From NCBI RefSeq assembly GCF_008728515.1, contig NC_044980.1, positions 58,773,590-58,837,589 on the forward strand: DNA of 64,000 nt. The letters are read 5' to 3'. This DNA is from Papio anubis (taxonomy: Eukaryota; Chordata; Mammalia; Primates; Cercopithecidae). Of this stretch, positions 35,006 through 47,105 are shown one piece after another. Within the stretch, counting starts at the first letter, position 1. Each line of letters begins with the position of its first letter. The position numbers and the translations under genes were made by a program. The notes below the pieces were generated by a model. It did not search any database, had not been told where the DNA came from, and saw nothing but the letters and a program-made list of their open reading frames with translations.

Positions 35006-37529
35006 AAATACTAATTCAAAACCTATGTTTCTTTATTCCCACTGATTTATTATATACTATGTCAATAGGAAAATTGAATTGAGAGAGAAATTTGGGTCTA
35101 ATAGGTAAATAAATAAATAGAGTTATTGGTTCAAGTGAATGGAAATCCAAACACAGTATGGGCTTCAAGTTTGGCTGACCCAACAGCTTAATGTGTCACT
35201 GAGGACCTATTTTCTTTTCATTTCTATATATTCCCTTCTTCAAAGACTGTTTCATTCTGAGTAACATTTGGGGCAATGTGTTCCATTGTACATGTTCAGT
35301 GGAATGGAACATATTTCTAAGATTCCAAGAGGGATTCAGAAATTCTTCCTAACTGGACTGCTTAGGTAAGGGAATCACATATTCTGATTCCTCAGACCAT
35401 TCAAATTTCCTATTTGCCTGAAATTATTGTTATTAATACCTGTCCCTTTTCAAATGCCTTAATGGAATATGTTATTTTCTCATTAGGCCAAACATGGTCT
35501 ACACTGAGAACTGATCTTCTGGACTCCAAAGGCAAGTTATGGCTTCCTAGCCAAACTTCAGGTATTACTGGGAAGGTATTACTGGTTGCTGAGTTAGCAA
35601 TTAAAATTTTCCACTAGATATGAACCATTATGTTTCTGGTGGAAAACTAATAAATTGGCCTTCTGCTTCATACATTAATTTCTATGAGCTTGATTAATGT
35701 GAAACATACCTGAAAAATAAATTTGTTTTCAGTGCTCATAATTTTGGAAACTGAACCTCTAAAACTGATATTTGGCCACTAGTAAATTCATGAAGATGAT
35801 GAATACTACTTGGAAAATAGCCAGCTGGCTTTTCCCTAGAGATTCTAACTTTGCTGTTGCATATTTTCTCCATTGGTACACGTTTGTTTAAAAATCTTAA
35901 TTAAAAATGAAGGGAAGGAATAAGCAAATATCTTGTAAAGTTAAAACAGAGGAGATAGTCTCTTTGAATATTTTAAGTGGCATAAGCAAAAAGCTGCTAA
36001 ATTGTTGTATAAAGAATGAAATTCAACATACTTACTAAAAACAATGCAACAAATACTTTAGGTCTAAGCCAAATCGCTCATGCATATCCTAAAAGAATAA
36101 TATATCCTGTTAAAATTATATTATCTTCCTGTCAGAAGGAAATTATTAATTATTTAGAGCCATGAATACATTTTTAATATTTGTTTATGTTGAGCTTTGA
36201 CACATACATTTTTATTTTTAAAACAAGGTATCTCCAATTTGATAGTCAGATATAAATTATTACATGGCAGATTAAGAACATTAGAAAAGGTGCTGAACCT
36301 CAATTCTCTCACCTTGAAAGTACCTGGATACTGCAACTGTCTCATAATGGACTCCCTTAATTCCGACCCTACACGTTTCTGTTTCTTTATAAAGCTACAA
36401 GTTCATCAACCTATCCTAGAAACAGAACCAAACTGACTCTGTAAGCCCCCTTTATTCACCTACAAACTTGCTCTTGCCTTATGAATTCCATCCCTGCTAT
36501 GCTATCCTATCTTACTCATCTATGACCGAGTCTTTACTTTCTAATGGCTTTGTCTGTCTGTGCTAAATTGTAGAAACCCAGCTTTGCCAAGGAAGAGAGT
36601 TCTTGGGAGAACTTGAGATCTCTCTGGCATCAGGGGTCATACATGAAGAAAAAGACTGACAACAGCTTCTCATCTGGAAAATGCTAAAAGCTGGAGGTTG
36701 GCCAGTGTGGCCTCTCAATGGAAAAACAGAGAGAGGGTAGCAGTGGGAAATCTTACACTGTGATTATTTTGTGTGGCTAAAATGTATAAGTTTTTTGCGA
36801 TCCAAGTAGATCCCATAGAGAGTAGCTAGGCTCAAGCTATTTTGAATTTATTTTGCACAAAAGGGTGGCCAACAGATGTCAGAGAATCCAGCTCATCAAC
36901 AATGTATTTCATGAGAGGGGTTGTTCTAAGAGTTCACTAGAATGTTGCTCATATCACAGAACTATCTACCATGGGAATTTTTCAGAATATCCATAGAATC
37001 CATGTCCATACCCAATTTAATAGCCAGGCTTTTGATGCCTGCTATGTAGGCAGATTACAATAGTACCAGTAAGACCATTACTCTTGTTCCTCTAATATTT
37101 CTTTTCCCTCCCAGCCTCAAAAGTGCCAAATCAGCAAAGAAGAGATGGGAGGACGAGTGAAAAACAAACCAAAACAAAACAAAAAACAGGCCACACACAC
37201 CTCCTTCCCTGTGGCAAGTCCCAGTCAGGGGTGAAAGTCACGAAGGGAAGAAGAATTTTGAATTGAGTGTGAGCTTAACATTTACACTTAAAATGGACAA
37301 GACCTTTTAATGTCTGAAAATGAACTGTTATTATGGAAGCCATACTCATAATAGGAAATAACAGAAAGGCTAAGACATCTTTCCAAGATATCATTAGGGG
37401 CAGGGAAAAGAGATTTGAAGGTAGCAGTTGGTCAAAAATAAAGCCATTTTCTGTCTGAACCCCACCAATTCCAGATTGTTCCATTAAACAAGGAATACTC
37501 ACATGCACACATACACATAGTATTCGGAC
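35006..37529. other. Unassigned, apparently repeat-poor sequence
   Basis: About 2.5 kb with no nameable repeat or gene. ORFs of 61-79 codons have no recognisable domain. Only a 13-bp direct repeat near 35561-35585 stands out. Confidence 0.4.
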
Positions 37530-37920
37530 TGATTTTTTTCATTTACTACCATATCATGAATAATTCTCATAACGTTAAATATCCACATCCTTTTTCTGAC
37601 TTTGCAATATTCCTTTTCAAAAATACACTGTAATATATTTTACTGATTCCTTATTATTGGACATTTAGGTTATTTCCCCTAAGTTTGCTATTACAACCAA
37701 TGCTATAATAAATAACTTTATATTAAAGATTGGCCTGTAACCATAATTCATTTTTTGGAACAAATCTCTCAAAGTGCAATTATTAGATCAATGAGTATAA
37801 TCATTTTCAAAGCCTTGGATATATATTGCCAAATTTCAAAATGGATAATTTAATAAATGTATATTTAATTAATATCTATATCAATAGCTTCTCAAATTCT
37901 GCTAAAATTATATGCATTTT
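37530..37920 (-). mobile_element. L1M-age LINE-1 fragment
   Basis: Antisense L1 ORF2 text: 'ttattggacatttaggtta', 'tttgctattacaaccaatgc', 'attgccaaatttcaaaatgg'. Diverged and short. Confidence 0.55.
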
Positions 37921-37985
37921 GTCAAAATTAAAAGTTAAAAATAGAATATTTTAGATAACAAAAATTATGTTGTATAGCATTTTGC

Positions 37986-37999
37986 TAAAGAAAAATTCA
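37986..37999. repeat. Target duplication, left copy, of full-length L1PA
   Basis: TAAAGAAAAATTCA, repeated exactly at 44052-44065. Confidence 0.95.
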
Positions 38000-39004
38000 G
38001 TTCACGGAGCAAGATGGCCGAATAGGAACAGCTCCAGTCTCCAACTCCCAGCACGAGCAACACAGAAGACCGGTGATTTCTGCATTTTCAACTGAGGTAC
38101 TGGGTTCATCTCACTAGGGAGTGCCTGACAATCAGTTCTGGTCAGCTGCTGCAGCCCGACCAGCAAGAGCTGAAGCAGGGCGAGGCATCGCCTCACCTGG
38201 GAAGCGCAAGGGGAAAGGGAATACCTTTTCCTAGCCAGGGGAACTGAGACACACAACACCTGGAAAGTCGGGTAACTTCCACCCCAATACTGCACTTTAA
38301 GCAAACAGGCACACCAGGAGATTATATCCCACACCTGGCCGGGAGCCTCCCTCATTGCTAGCACAGCAGTCTGTGACCTAACAGCAAGGCAGCAGCGAGG
38401 CTTGGGGAGGGGCGCCCGCCATTGCTGAGACTTAAGTAGGTAAACAAAGCCGCTGGGAAGCTCGAACTGGGTGGAGCTCAGAGCAGCTCAAGGAAACCTG
38501 CCTGTCTCTGTAGACTCCACCTCTGGGGACAGGGCACAGCAAAGCAACAACTAAAGCAGCATAAACCTCTGCAGACACAAATGACTCTGTCTGACAGCTT
38601 TGAAGAGAACAGTGGATCTCCCAACACGGAAGTTGAGATGTGAGAATGGACAGACTGGCTGCTCAAGTGGGTCCCTGACCCCTGAGTAGTTTCAACTGGG
38701 AGACATCCCACTAGTGCCCGACACCCCACACTTCACAGGTGGAGTACACCCCTGAGTAGTAAGCCCCAAAGCAAGAATCAGACAGCTACACTTGCTGTTC
38801 AGCAATATTCTATCTTCTGCAGCCTCTGCTGCTGACACTCCAGGCAACAGGGTCTGGAGGGACCAAACGTTCCCCAACAGACCTTACAGCTGAGGGTCCT
38901 GGACTGTTAGAAGGAAAACTACTGGAACAGGAAGGACACCTACATCAAAACCCATCAGTACATCACCATCATCATCAAAGACCAGAGGCAGATAAACCAC
39001 AAAG
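38000..39004 (+). promoter_or_regulatory. L1PA 5' UTR / internal RNA polymerase II promoter
   Basis: Opens with 'aagatggccgaatagg' (38011 onward), containing the YY1-type AAGATGGCC site used by L1 for correct start-site placement. GC- and CpG-rich through about 38480. Includes the conserved L1PA segments 'ggcgcccgccattgctgag' and 'ctcgaactgggtggagct'. In primates this region also carries an antisense promoter. It ends just before ORF1. Confidence 0.9.
38745..38871 (+). promoter_or_regulatory. Retained 5' UTR block corresponding to the 129-bp L1PA3-lost segment
   Basis: Between 'cttcacaggtggagtac' and 'cccaacagacctta' lies a block (with 'gcaagaatcagacagc' and 'ttcagcaatattctatcttc') that is missing in L1PA3 and younger elements. 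In hominoids its loss is known to have freed L1 from the KRAB zinc-finger repressor ZNF93. Presence here is read directly; binding is not shown. Confidence 0.75.
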
Positions 39005-40030
39005 ATGGGGAAAGCAGGGCAGAAAAGCTGAAATTCAAAATAACAGCAAAGATTTCCCAGCAAAAGAGCCGCAGCTCATTGCCAAAGCAATGGATCAAAG
39101 CTGGACGGAGAATGACTTTGACGAGATGAGAGGAAGAAGGCTTCTAGTCCATCAAACTTCAGAGCTAAGGGAGGAATTACGTACCCAGCGCAAAGAAACT
39201 AAAAATCTTGAAAAAAGTGGAAGAATTGATGGCTAGAGTAATTAATGCAGAGAAGGTCATAAACGAAATGAAAGAGATGAAAAACTATGACACACAACAC
39301 GTAACAAATGGACACGCCCAGCAACCTAATTGACCAACTGGAAGAAAGAGTATCAGCCATTGAGGATCAAATGAACTAAACGAAGCGCAGAAGAGAAACC
39401 AAAAAGAAAAAAGATGAAAAAGAAATGAACAAAGCCTGTAAAGGAAGTGGGCGGATTTTGTAAAAGACCAAATCTACGGCCTGATTGGGTACCTGGAAAG
39501 TAAGGGGAAATGGAACCAAGTTGGAAAAACACTTCTTCAGGGTATCAGCCAGGAGAACTTCCCCAACCTAGTGTGGGCAGGCCAACATTCAAATCCAGGA
39601 AATACAGAGAACGCCGCCAAAGATACTCCCTGAGAAGAGCAACTCCAAGACACATAATTGCCAGGATTCACCAAAATTGGTGTAAAATGAAGGAAAATCT
39701 TGGCGGGCAGCCAGAGAAAGGTCGGCTACCCACAAAGGGTTTCTCCATCAGGACTCACAGCAGACTCCCCGCAGAAACTCTACAAGCCAGAAGAGAGTGG
39801 GGGGCCAATATTCAACATTCTTAAAGAAAGAATTTTAAACCCAGAATTTCATATCCAGCCAAACTAAGTTTCCATAAGTGAAGGAGAGAAATAAAAATCC
39901 TTTACAGATAAGCAAATGCTTGTGAGATTTTGTCACCACCAGGCCTGCCTTACAAGAGACCCTGAAGGAAGCACTCAAACACGGCGCTGTTCAAACCACC
40001 AGCCACGGCAAAAAACATGCCAAAATGTAA
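39005..40030 (+). pseudogene. L1 ORF1 (RNA-binding chaperone) relic
   Basis: Begins ATGGGGAAAGCAGGG and ends at TAA 40028-40030. Intact ORF1 (about 338 aa) encodes a coiled-coil, RRM-type trimeric nucleic-acid chaperone of the L1 RNP. Here the length (1026 nt) is near normal but the frame is lost: an early stop follows 'gcagaaaagctg', and indels recur (for example around 39130-39180 and 39380-39480). The longest surviving piece is 39510-39824 (104 codons), covering the RRM/C-terminal region ('RRATPRHIIARI'). Confidence 0.9.
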
Positions 40031-40090
40031 AGACCATCGAGTTAGAAGAAACTGCATCAACTAACGAAAGCAAACCAGCTGGATATCATA

Positions 40091-43000
40091 ATGGCAGGAT
40101 CAAGTCTTCACACATAACAATCTTAACCTTAAAATGTAAAATGGACTAAATGGTCCAATTAAAAGACACAGACTGGCAACTGATAAAGAGTCAAGACCTA
40201 TCAGTCTGCTGTATTCAGAGACCCATATCACACAGAGACATACATAGGCTCAAAATAAAGGAATGGAGGAAGATCTAACAAGCAAATGGAGAAACAAAAA
40301 GCAGGGGTTGCAATACCTAGTCTCTGATGTTGCACTTAAACCATCAAAGATCAAAAGAGATAAAGAAGGCCATTATAATGGTAAAGGGATCATCCAACAG
40401 GAAGAGCTAACTATCCTAAATATATATGCACCCAATATGTGAGCACCCAGACTGGCTAAAAAGCAAGTCCTTAGGAGACTTACAAAGAGACTCTAGACTC
40501 CCACACAACAATAATGGGAGACTTCAACACCCACTGTCAACAACAACACATTAGACAGATCAACGACAGAAAGTGAACAAGGATATCCAGGGAATTTAAA
40601 CTCATCTCGCAGCAAGCAGACCTAATAGACATCTATAGAACTCTCCACCCCATTCAACAGAATATACATTCTTCTCAGTACCACATCGCACTTATTCCAA
40701 AAATTGACCACATAATTGGAAGCAAAGCACCTCAGCAAATATACAAGAACAGAAATTATAAATAAATGTCCTCAGACCACAGTAATCAAACTAGGAACTC
40801 AGGACTAAGAAACTCAATCAAACCAACTACATGTGGAAACCGGGAACAACCTGCTCCTGGAATGACTACTGGCACATAATGAAATGAAGGCAGAAATAAA
40901 GATGATCTTTGAACCAAATGAGAACAAAGATACAACATACCAGAATCTCTGCATACATGTAAAGCAGTGTGTAGAGGGAAATTTATAGCACTAAATGCCC
41001 ACAAGAGAAAGCTGGAAAGATCTAAAATTACTACTCTGCATCACAACAACAATTAAAAGAACTAGAGAAGCAAGAGCAAACACATTCAGAAGCTAAAGCA
41101 AGGAAGGCAAGAAATAACTAAGATCAGAGAAGAACTGGAAGGAGTATAGAGACACAAAACCCTCCAAAAATCAATGAATCTAGGAGTTGGTTTTTGAAAA
41201 GATCACAAAATTGGACAGACCGCTAGAAAGACTAATAAAGAAGAAAAGAGAGAAAATCAAATAGACGCAATAAAAAATGATAAAGGGATATCACCACCCA
41301 CCCCACAGAAATACAAACCACCATCAGAGAATACTATAAACACCTCTATGCAAATAAACTAGAAAAATCTAGAAGAAATGATAATTTCTGACACCTACAC
41401 CTTCCAAGACTAAACAGGAAGAAGTTGAATCCCTGAATAGACCAATAGCAGGCTCTGAAATGGAGGCAATAATTAATAGCCTACTCAACCAAAAAAAGTC
41501 CAGGACCAGATGGATTCACAGCCGAATTCCTACCAGAGGTACAAGGAGGGAGCCGGTACCATTCCTTCTGAAACTATTCCAATCAATAGAATAGAGGGAA
41601 TCCTCCCTAACTCATTTCATGAGGCCAACATCATCCTGATACCAAAGCCTGGCAGAGACACAATAGAAAATAAGAGAATTTTAGACCAATATCCCTGATG
41701 AACATCGATGCAAAAATCCTAATAAAAATACTGTCCAGATTCAGCAGCACATCAAAAGCTTATCCACCATGATCAAGGGCTTCATCCCTTGGATGCAAGG
41801 CTGGTTCAACATTCGAAATCAATAAAATGTAATCCAGCATATAAACAGAACCAAAGACAAGAACCACATGATTATCTCAATAGATGCAGAAAAGGCTTTG
41901 GAAAAAAATTCAACAGCCCTTCATGCTAAAAACTCTCAATAAATTCGGTATTGATGGAACGCACTTCAAAATAATAAGAGCCATTTATGACAAACCCACA
42001 GCCAATATCATACTGGAATGGGCAAAACTGGAAAAATTCACTTTGGAAACTGGCACAAGATGTGGGGATGCCCTCTACTAATTCTATTCAACATACTGTG
42101 GAAGTTCTGGCTAGGGCAATCAGGGCAAGAGAAGGAAATCAAGGGTATTCAGTTAGGAAAAGAAGAAGTCAAATTGTCCCTCTTTGCAGATGACATGATT
42201 GTATATTTAGAAAACCCCATTGTCTCAGCCCAAATCCCCTTAAGCTGATAAGCAACTTCAGCAAAGTCTCAGGATACAAAACAATGTGCAAAATCACAAG
42301 CATTCGTGATACACCAAGAACCAAATCATGAATGAACTTCCATTCACAACTGCTTCAAAGAGAATAAAATACCTAGGAACTAACCTACAAGGGATGGAGA
42401 ACCACTGCAGGTAATTTATAGATCTGGAAGACCCCATCAAGCTACCAATGAAAGCTCACAGAATTGGAAAATACTGCTTTAAAGTTCATATGGAACCAAA
42501 AAAGAGCCCTGCATTGCCAAGACAATCCTAAGTCAAAAGAACAAAGCTGGAGGCATCACGCTACCCCACTTCAAACTATACTACAAGGCTACAGTAACCA
42601 AAACAGCATGGTACTGGTACCAAAACAGAGATATAGACCAATGGCCTATAGAACAGAGTCCCTCAGAAATAATACCACACATCTACAGCCATCTGATCTT
42701 TGACAAACCTGAGGAGAAACAAGCAATGGGGAAATGATTCCCATTTAATAAATGGTGCTGGAAAATTGGTTAGCCATAAGTAGAAAAGCTGGAAACTGAT
42801 CCTTCCTTACTCCTTATATTTGTAATTAATTCAAGATGGATTAGAGACTTAAATGTTAGACCTAATACCATAAAACCCTAGAGGAAAAACCTAGGTAGTA
42901 ACACCATTCAGGACATAGGTATTGGGCAGCACTTCCATGTCTAAAACACCAAAAAGCAACGGCAGCAAAAGCCGCTAAAACTGACAAATGGGATCTAATT

Positions 43001-43785
43001 AAACTAAAGAGCTTGCAATACAAAAAGAAACTACCATCAGAGCTAACAGGTAAACCTACAGAATGGGAGAGAAAATTTTTGGTAATCTACTCATCTGACA
43101 GAGGGCCAATATCCAGAACCTACAAAGAACTCAAACAAATTTACAAGAAAACAAACAACCCCATCAAAAGTGGGCAAAGGGGATATGAACAGACATTCTC
43201 AAAAGAAGACATTCATACAGCCAACAGACACATGAAAAATGTCATCATCACTGGCCATCAGGAGAAATGCAAATCAAAAACCACAATGAGATACCATCTC
43301 ACACCCCAGTTAGAGCATCATTAAAAAAGTCAGTAAAACAAACAGGTGCTGGAGAGGATGTGGAGAAATAGGAACACTTTTACATCTGTTGGTGGGATTG
43401 TAAACTAGTTCAACCATTATGGAAAACAGTATGGTGATTCCTCAAGGATCTAGAACTAGATGTACCATATGACTCAGCCATCCCATTACTGGGGATATAC
43501 CCAAAGGATTATAAATCATGCTCGTTATAAAGACATATGCACACGATGTTTCATTAAGTGCACTATTCACAATAGCAAAGACTTGAATCAACCCAAATGT
43601 CCATCAGTGACAGACTGGATTATGAAAAATGTGGCACATATACACCATGGTATACTATGCAGCCATAAAAGGATGAGTTTAGTCCTTTGTAGGGACATGG
43701 ATGCAGCTGGAAACCATCATTCTCAGCAACATCACAAGAACAGAAAACCAAACACCGCGATGTTCTCACTCATAGGTGGAACTGA
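40091..43785 (+). pseudogene. L1 ORF2 (endonuclease / reverse transcriptase) relic
   Basis: Starts ATGGCAGGATCAAG and ends at TGA 43783-43785. Intact ORF2p (about 1275 aa) has an N-terminal APE-type endonuclease, reverse transcriptase and a C-terminal cysteine-rich region. The relic keeps the reverse-transcriptase landmark FADDM (about 42182-42196, in frame of the ORF at 42018-42248), and ends in the usual YAAIK-like region. Single-base indels break it into at least a dozen short frames; the longest are 43460-43792 (110 codons) and 43013-43324 (103). Confidence 0.9.
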
Positions 43786-43840
43786 ACAATGAGATCACTT
43801 GGACTCGGGAAGGGGAATATCACACACCGGGGCCTATCAT

Positions 43841-43862
43841 GGGGAAGGGGGAGGGGGGAGGG
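43841..43862 (+). other. G-quadruplex-prone tract in L1PA 3' UTR
   Basis: Runs gggg, ggggg, gggggg and ggg in 22 nt, the conserved polypurine block of the L1PA 3' UTR. Confidence 0.8.
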
Positions 43863-43891
43863 ATTGCATTGGGAGTTATACCTGATGTAAA

Positions 43892-43945
43892 TGACGAGTT
43901 GATGGGTGCTGACAAGTTGATGGGTGCTGACGAGTTGATGGGTGC
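43892..43945 (+). repeat. 18-bp x 3 minisatellite within L1 3' UTR
   Basis: Three back-to-back copies of TGACGAGTTGATGGGTGC (43892-43909, 43910-43927 with one change, 43928-43945). The L1PA at 26515-26905 has a single copy at the same place, so this is a local expansion. Confidence 0.97.
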
Positions 43946-44065
43946 AGCACAGCAACATGGCACAAGTATACATATTTAACTAACCTTCACGTTATGCACA
44001 TGTACCCTAGAACTTAAAGTATAATGATAATAATAAATAAATTTTAAAAAATAAAGAAAAATTCA

Positions 44066-44580
44066 ATGTTAAATTAAAATTCAAATTTTTAATAAATGAT
44101 CAAAGTAATCATTTATGAAAATAAACAATTAAAAATAAATATAATAAATACAATATATTTTATAATAAATAATTCAAATCTACCTATAAACTGCCAGCTT
44201 CAAAACAATAGTCCTCTACATATTTATTTAACTTCTGGGCTTTTGGGTAAAGTCGTTTTAATGATACCCACTCTGAATATCTATTTGAAATTTCCTCACC
44301 TAGAAACCTAAAGAACAAGGTCTTTCTTCCATGAGCAAAGACTTTTTTGGTAATAGATAGGCTCCACGAATACTTGGGTCAAAAATAAAAGTCACACCCA
44401 AATGATCAAAATAATCAGACTGCAGTAAAGCCGCGTGTGTTTTCTGAGGAAAGAAAATATCTGTGATGAGGTATGGTTAAACTGGCTAAGTGTCAAGCAT
44501 AAAGTGTTGTCATGTTTTCTGAATATAAACAGAATAGTTCAATAATCATAATTATTGGTCTGTGAGCAATGGCAGCAAAT
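44066..44580. other. Unassigned AT-rich sequence
   Basis: No feature recognised after the L1 target duplication. Confidence 0.35.
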
Positions 44581-44589
44581 GTTTTAAAA

Positions 44590-44825
44590 TTAATATTGTT
44601 TATAAGCTATGTGTAAAGTATTTTCATGTATGCCATTTCACTTGAATGTCATAACACACCTACAAGGTAGATTGTATTATTTTTATTTTTTTGTAAGTGA
44701 GAAAACTAAAGCTCAAAAAATTAGTTGGCTCACTCATAGACAAGCAGCTCTGGAACAAACATAGCCAGGAGTCAAAACTGTACCTTAATTTTAAGTTCAG
44801 ACTTTTTCTACCATGGCACTGTGCC
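44590..44825 (-). repeat. MIR SINE
   Basis: 'aagctatgtgtaaagtattt', 'tgaatgtcataacacacct', 'acaaggtagattgtattat', 'gtgagaaaactaaagctca', then 'aaacatagccaggagtc' match antisense MIR in order. Confidence 0.7.
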
Positions 44826-45087
44826 TCATGGTAAATTTATTTATTTGTTTGTTTGTTTAAGGAATAACTCATTGAACATCACTGTGTTCCAGGAATTGTT
44901 GTCAATGCTGGTCCACAATGGTAAAGATAACAGAAAAAAATCCCTTCCCTCTTGTGTCTTGTGATCACTGGCAGGAAGTTGAGGAAGAGAGAGATAGCAA
45001 TTAAAAAATAATTTGTAATATCTCAGGGAAAAGATAGTGCTGTGAAAAACAAATCTGCATTAGAGTAGACAGAGTGATTAGAGGTGC

Positions 45088-45482
45088 TGATATGGTCTGA
45101 ATTGGTGTCCCTGCCCACATCTCATATTGAATTGTAATCCCAGTGTTGGAAAAGGGACCTGATGGGAGGTAATGGGATCACAGGGGCGGATTTCTCATGA
45201 ATGGTTTAGGACCATCCCCATTGGTACTGTACAGTGAGTGAGTTCTCATGAGATTTGGTACCTCTCCCCTCTCCCTCACTCTCTCCTGCTCCAGCCACTT
45301 GAGGTGTAATCTCTGCCTTTGCTTTCCACCATGATTATAAGTTTCCTGAGGCCTCCCCAGAGGCAAAAGCCACTATGCTTCCTGTACATCCCGTGGAACC
45401 GTAAGCCAATTAAACCTCTTTCCTTTATAAAATACCCAGTCCCAGATATTTCTTTATGGCAATACAGGAGCAAACTAACACA
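45088..45482 (+). mobile_element. 5' LTR of MaLR element
   Basis: Begins TGATATGGTCTGAATTGG; contains 'tgaattgtaatcccagtgt', 'gtgagtgagttctcatgag', 'ccaccatgattataagttt', 'gtaagccaattaaacctct' and ends near 'caaactaacaca'. The polyadenylation signal is of the ATTAAA type. Confidence 0.93.
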
Positions 45483-47105
45483 GAAATTCATACTGAGAAG
45501 TGGGGCATTGCTATAAAGATATCTGAAAATGTGGAAGCAACTCTGGTACTAGGTAATGGGGAGAGGTTGGAAGTTTGGTTGGCTCAGAAGAAGACAAGAA
45601 GATAAGGGAAAGTTCAGAATTTCCTAGTGGTTTGTTGAATGCTTGTGACCAAAATGCTGATAATGATATGGACAATGAAGTCCAGGCTAAGGAGCTCTCA
45701 GATGGAAATGATGAACTCATTGGGAACTGGAACAAAGGTCACTTTTGTTATGCTTTAACAAAGAACTTGGAGGAATTGTGCCCTTGCCCTATGGATGTGT
45801 GGAAGTTTGAAATAGAGAGTGATTATTTAGGATATCTGGTGGAAAAAATTTCTAAGCAGCAAAGATTTCAAGAATTGACCTGCCTCCTTCTAACAACCTA
45901 TGCTTATAGGCATGAGCAAAAAAAAAAAAAAAAGGCCTGAAACTGGAACTTATATTTTAAAAGGAAGGAGAATGTAAATGCTTAGAAAATTTACAGCCCA
46001 GCCATCTGGTAGAAAAGAAAAGCGTGTTTTCAGGGAAGGAATTCAAGCAGGCTTCAGAAATTTGAATAAATAAAAAGGAGCCAAGTGCTAATATCCAAGA
46101 CAATGAGGAAAAGGTCTTGAAGGCATTGAAGAGACCATCCTGGCAGCCCTTCCAATCACAGACCCAGAGGCCTATGAAGGAAGAATAGTCTCATAAGTCA
46201 GGCCCAGGCTGCTACCACCCTGCACAGCCTCTGGACACTGCTCCTGCATTCCAGTCACTTCAGCTCCAGGCTGAAAGTTTCCCAGGCACAGCATGAGCCA
46301 CTGCTTCAGAGGATGCAAATGGTAAGCCTTGGAGGTTTCCACATGGTCTTAAGCCTGTGGGTCCACAGACTGTAAGAGTTGAGGCTTGGGAGCCACCACC
46401 TAGATTTCAGAGAATGTATGAAAAAGCCTGGATGTCCAGGCAGAAGCCTGCTGCAGAGGTGGAGCCCTCATAAGAAGCCTCTACTAGGGCAGTGTAGGGT
46501 AGGGGGATGTGATGTGAAGTCCCCACACAGAGACCCTACTGGGCACTGCCTAGTGGATCTGTGAGAAGAAGGCCACCATCCTCCAGACCCCAGAATGTTA
46601 GAACCACTGACAGCTTGAACCATGCACATTGAAAGCCGCAAGCACTCAACACCAGCCCACAAGAGCAGCCACAGAGGCTGACCCCTGCAAAGCTACTGAA
46701 GTGGAACTACCCCAAGGCCTTGTGAGCCTACCCTTGCATCAGTGTATCCTGGATGTGGGATGTGAAGTTAAAAAAGATTATTTTGGAGCTTTAAGGTCTT
46801 ATAACCTTAAACTTGCTGGGTTTCAGACCTTCTTGAGATCTATAGTCCCTTCCTTTTGGCTAATTTATCCCTTTTGGAATGGGAACAATTACCCAATGCT
46901 GATACCCCCATTGTATCTTGGAAGCAACTTTTTTTTTTATTGCATCACGGGCAGAAAGGACTTACCTTGTCTCAGATGAGACTTTGGACTTTGGACTTTT
47001 GAGTTAATCCTGGAATGACTTAAGACTTTGGGGGACTGTTGGGAAGTCATGATTGTGGTTTGAAATGTGAGAAGAACATGAGATTTGGGAGAGGCCGAGG
47101 TGGAA
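45483..47105 (+). mobile_element. MaLR internal region (gag-like relic)
   Basis: Opens 'gaaattcatactgagaagtg' (MaLR-type leader) and ends with a purine-rich stretch 'gagaggccgaggtgga' just before the 3' LTR, acting as a polypurine tract. One open frame of 121 codons (45575-45940) may be a remnant of the MaLR gag-like frame; it ends in an A-rich tract at 45919-45934. A second, 116-codon frame at 46629-46979 shows no domain. Non-coding today. Confidence 0.8.

Larger units (their letters stand above)
38000..44051 (+). mobile_element. Full-length L1PA LINE-1, both ORFs broken
   Basis: 6.05 kb element between perfect 14-bp target duplications. Layout: 5' UTR with internal promoter (38000-39004), ORF1 relic (39005-40030), inter-ORF spacer (40031-40090), ORF2 relic (40091-43785), 3' UTR (43786-about 44040) and a short A-rich tail. 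The 5' UTR keeps many CpGs (about 38030-38470) and an extra block of about 125-130 nt at roughly 38745-38871, absent from the youngest hominoid L1 subfamilies. That makes it L1PA4 or older in type. Frameshifts and stops are frequent, so it cannot encode intact proteins. Subfamily assigned by eye only. Confidence 0.96.

Noticed and set aside
43892..43945. Possible CRISPR-like repeat array
   Set aside because: Only three contiguous 18-bp units without spacers, inside an L1 3' UTR of a mammalian genome; a minisatellite.
45575..45940. 121-codon ORF that looks protein-like
   Set aside because: Lies wholly in the MaLR internal region; at most a gag-like relic, not a cellular gene.
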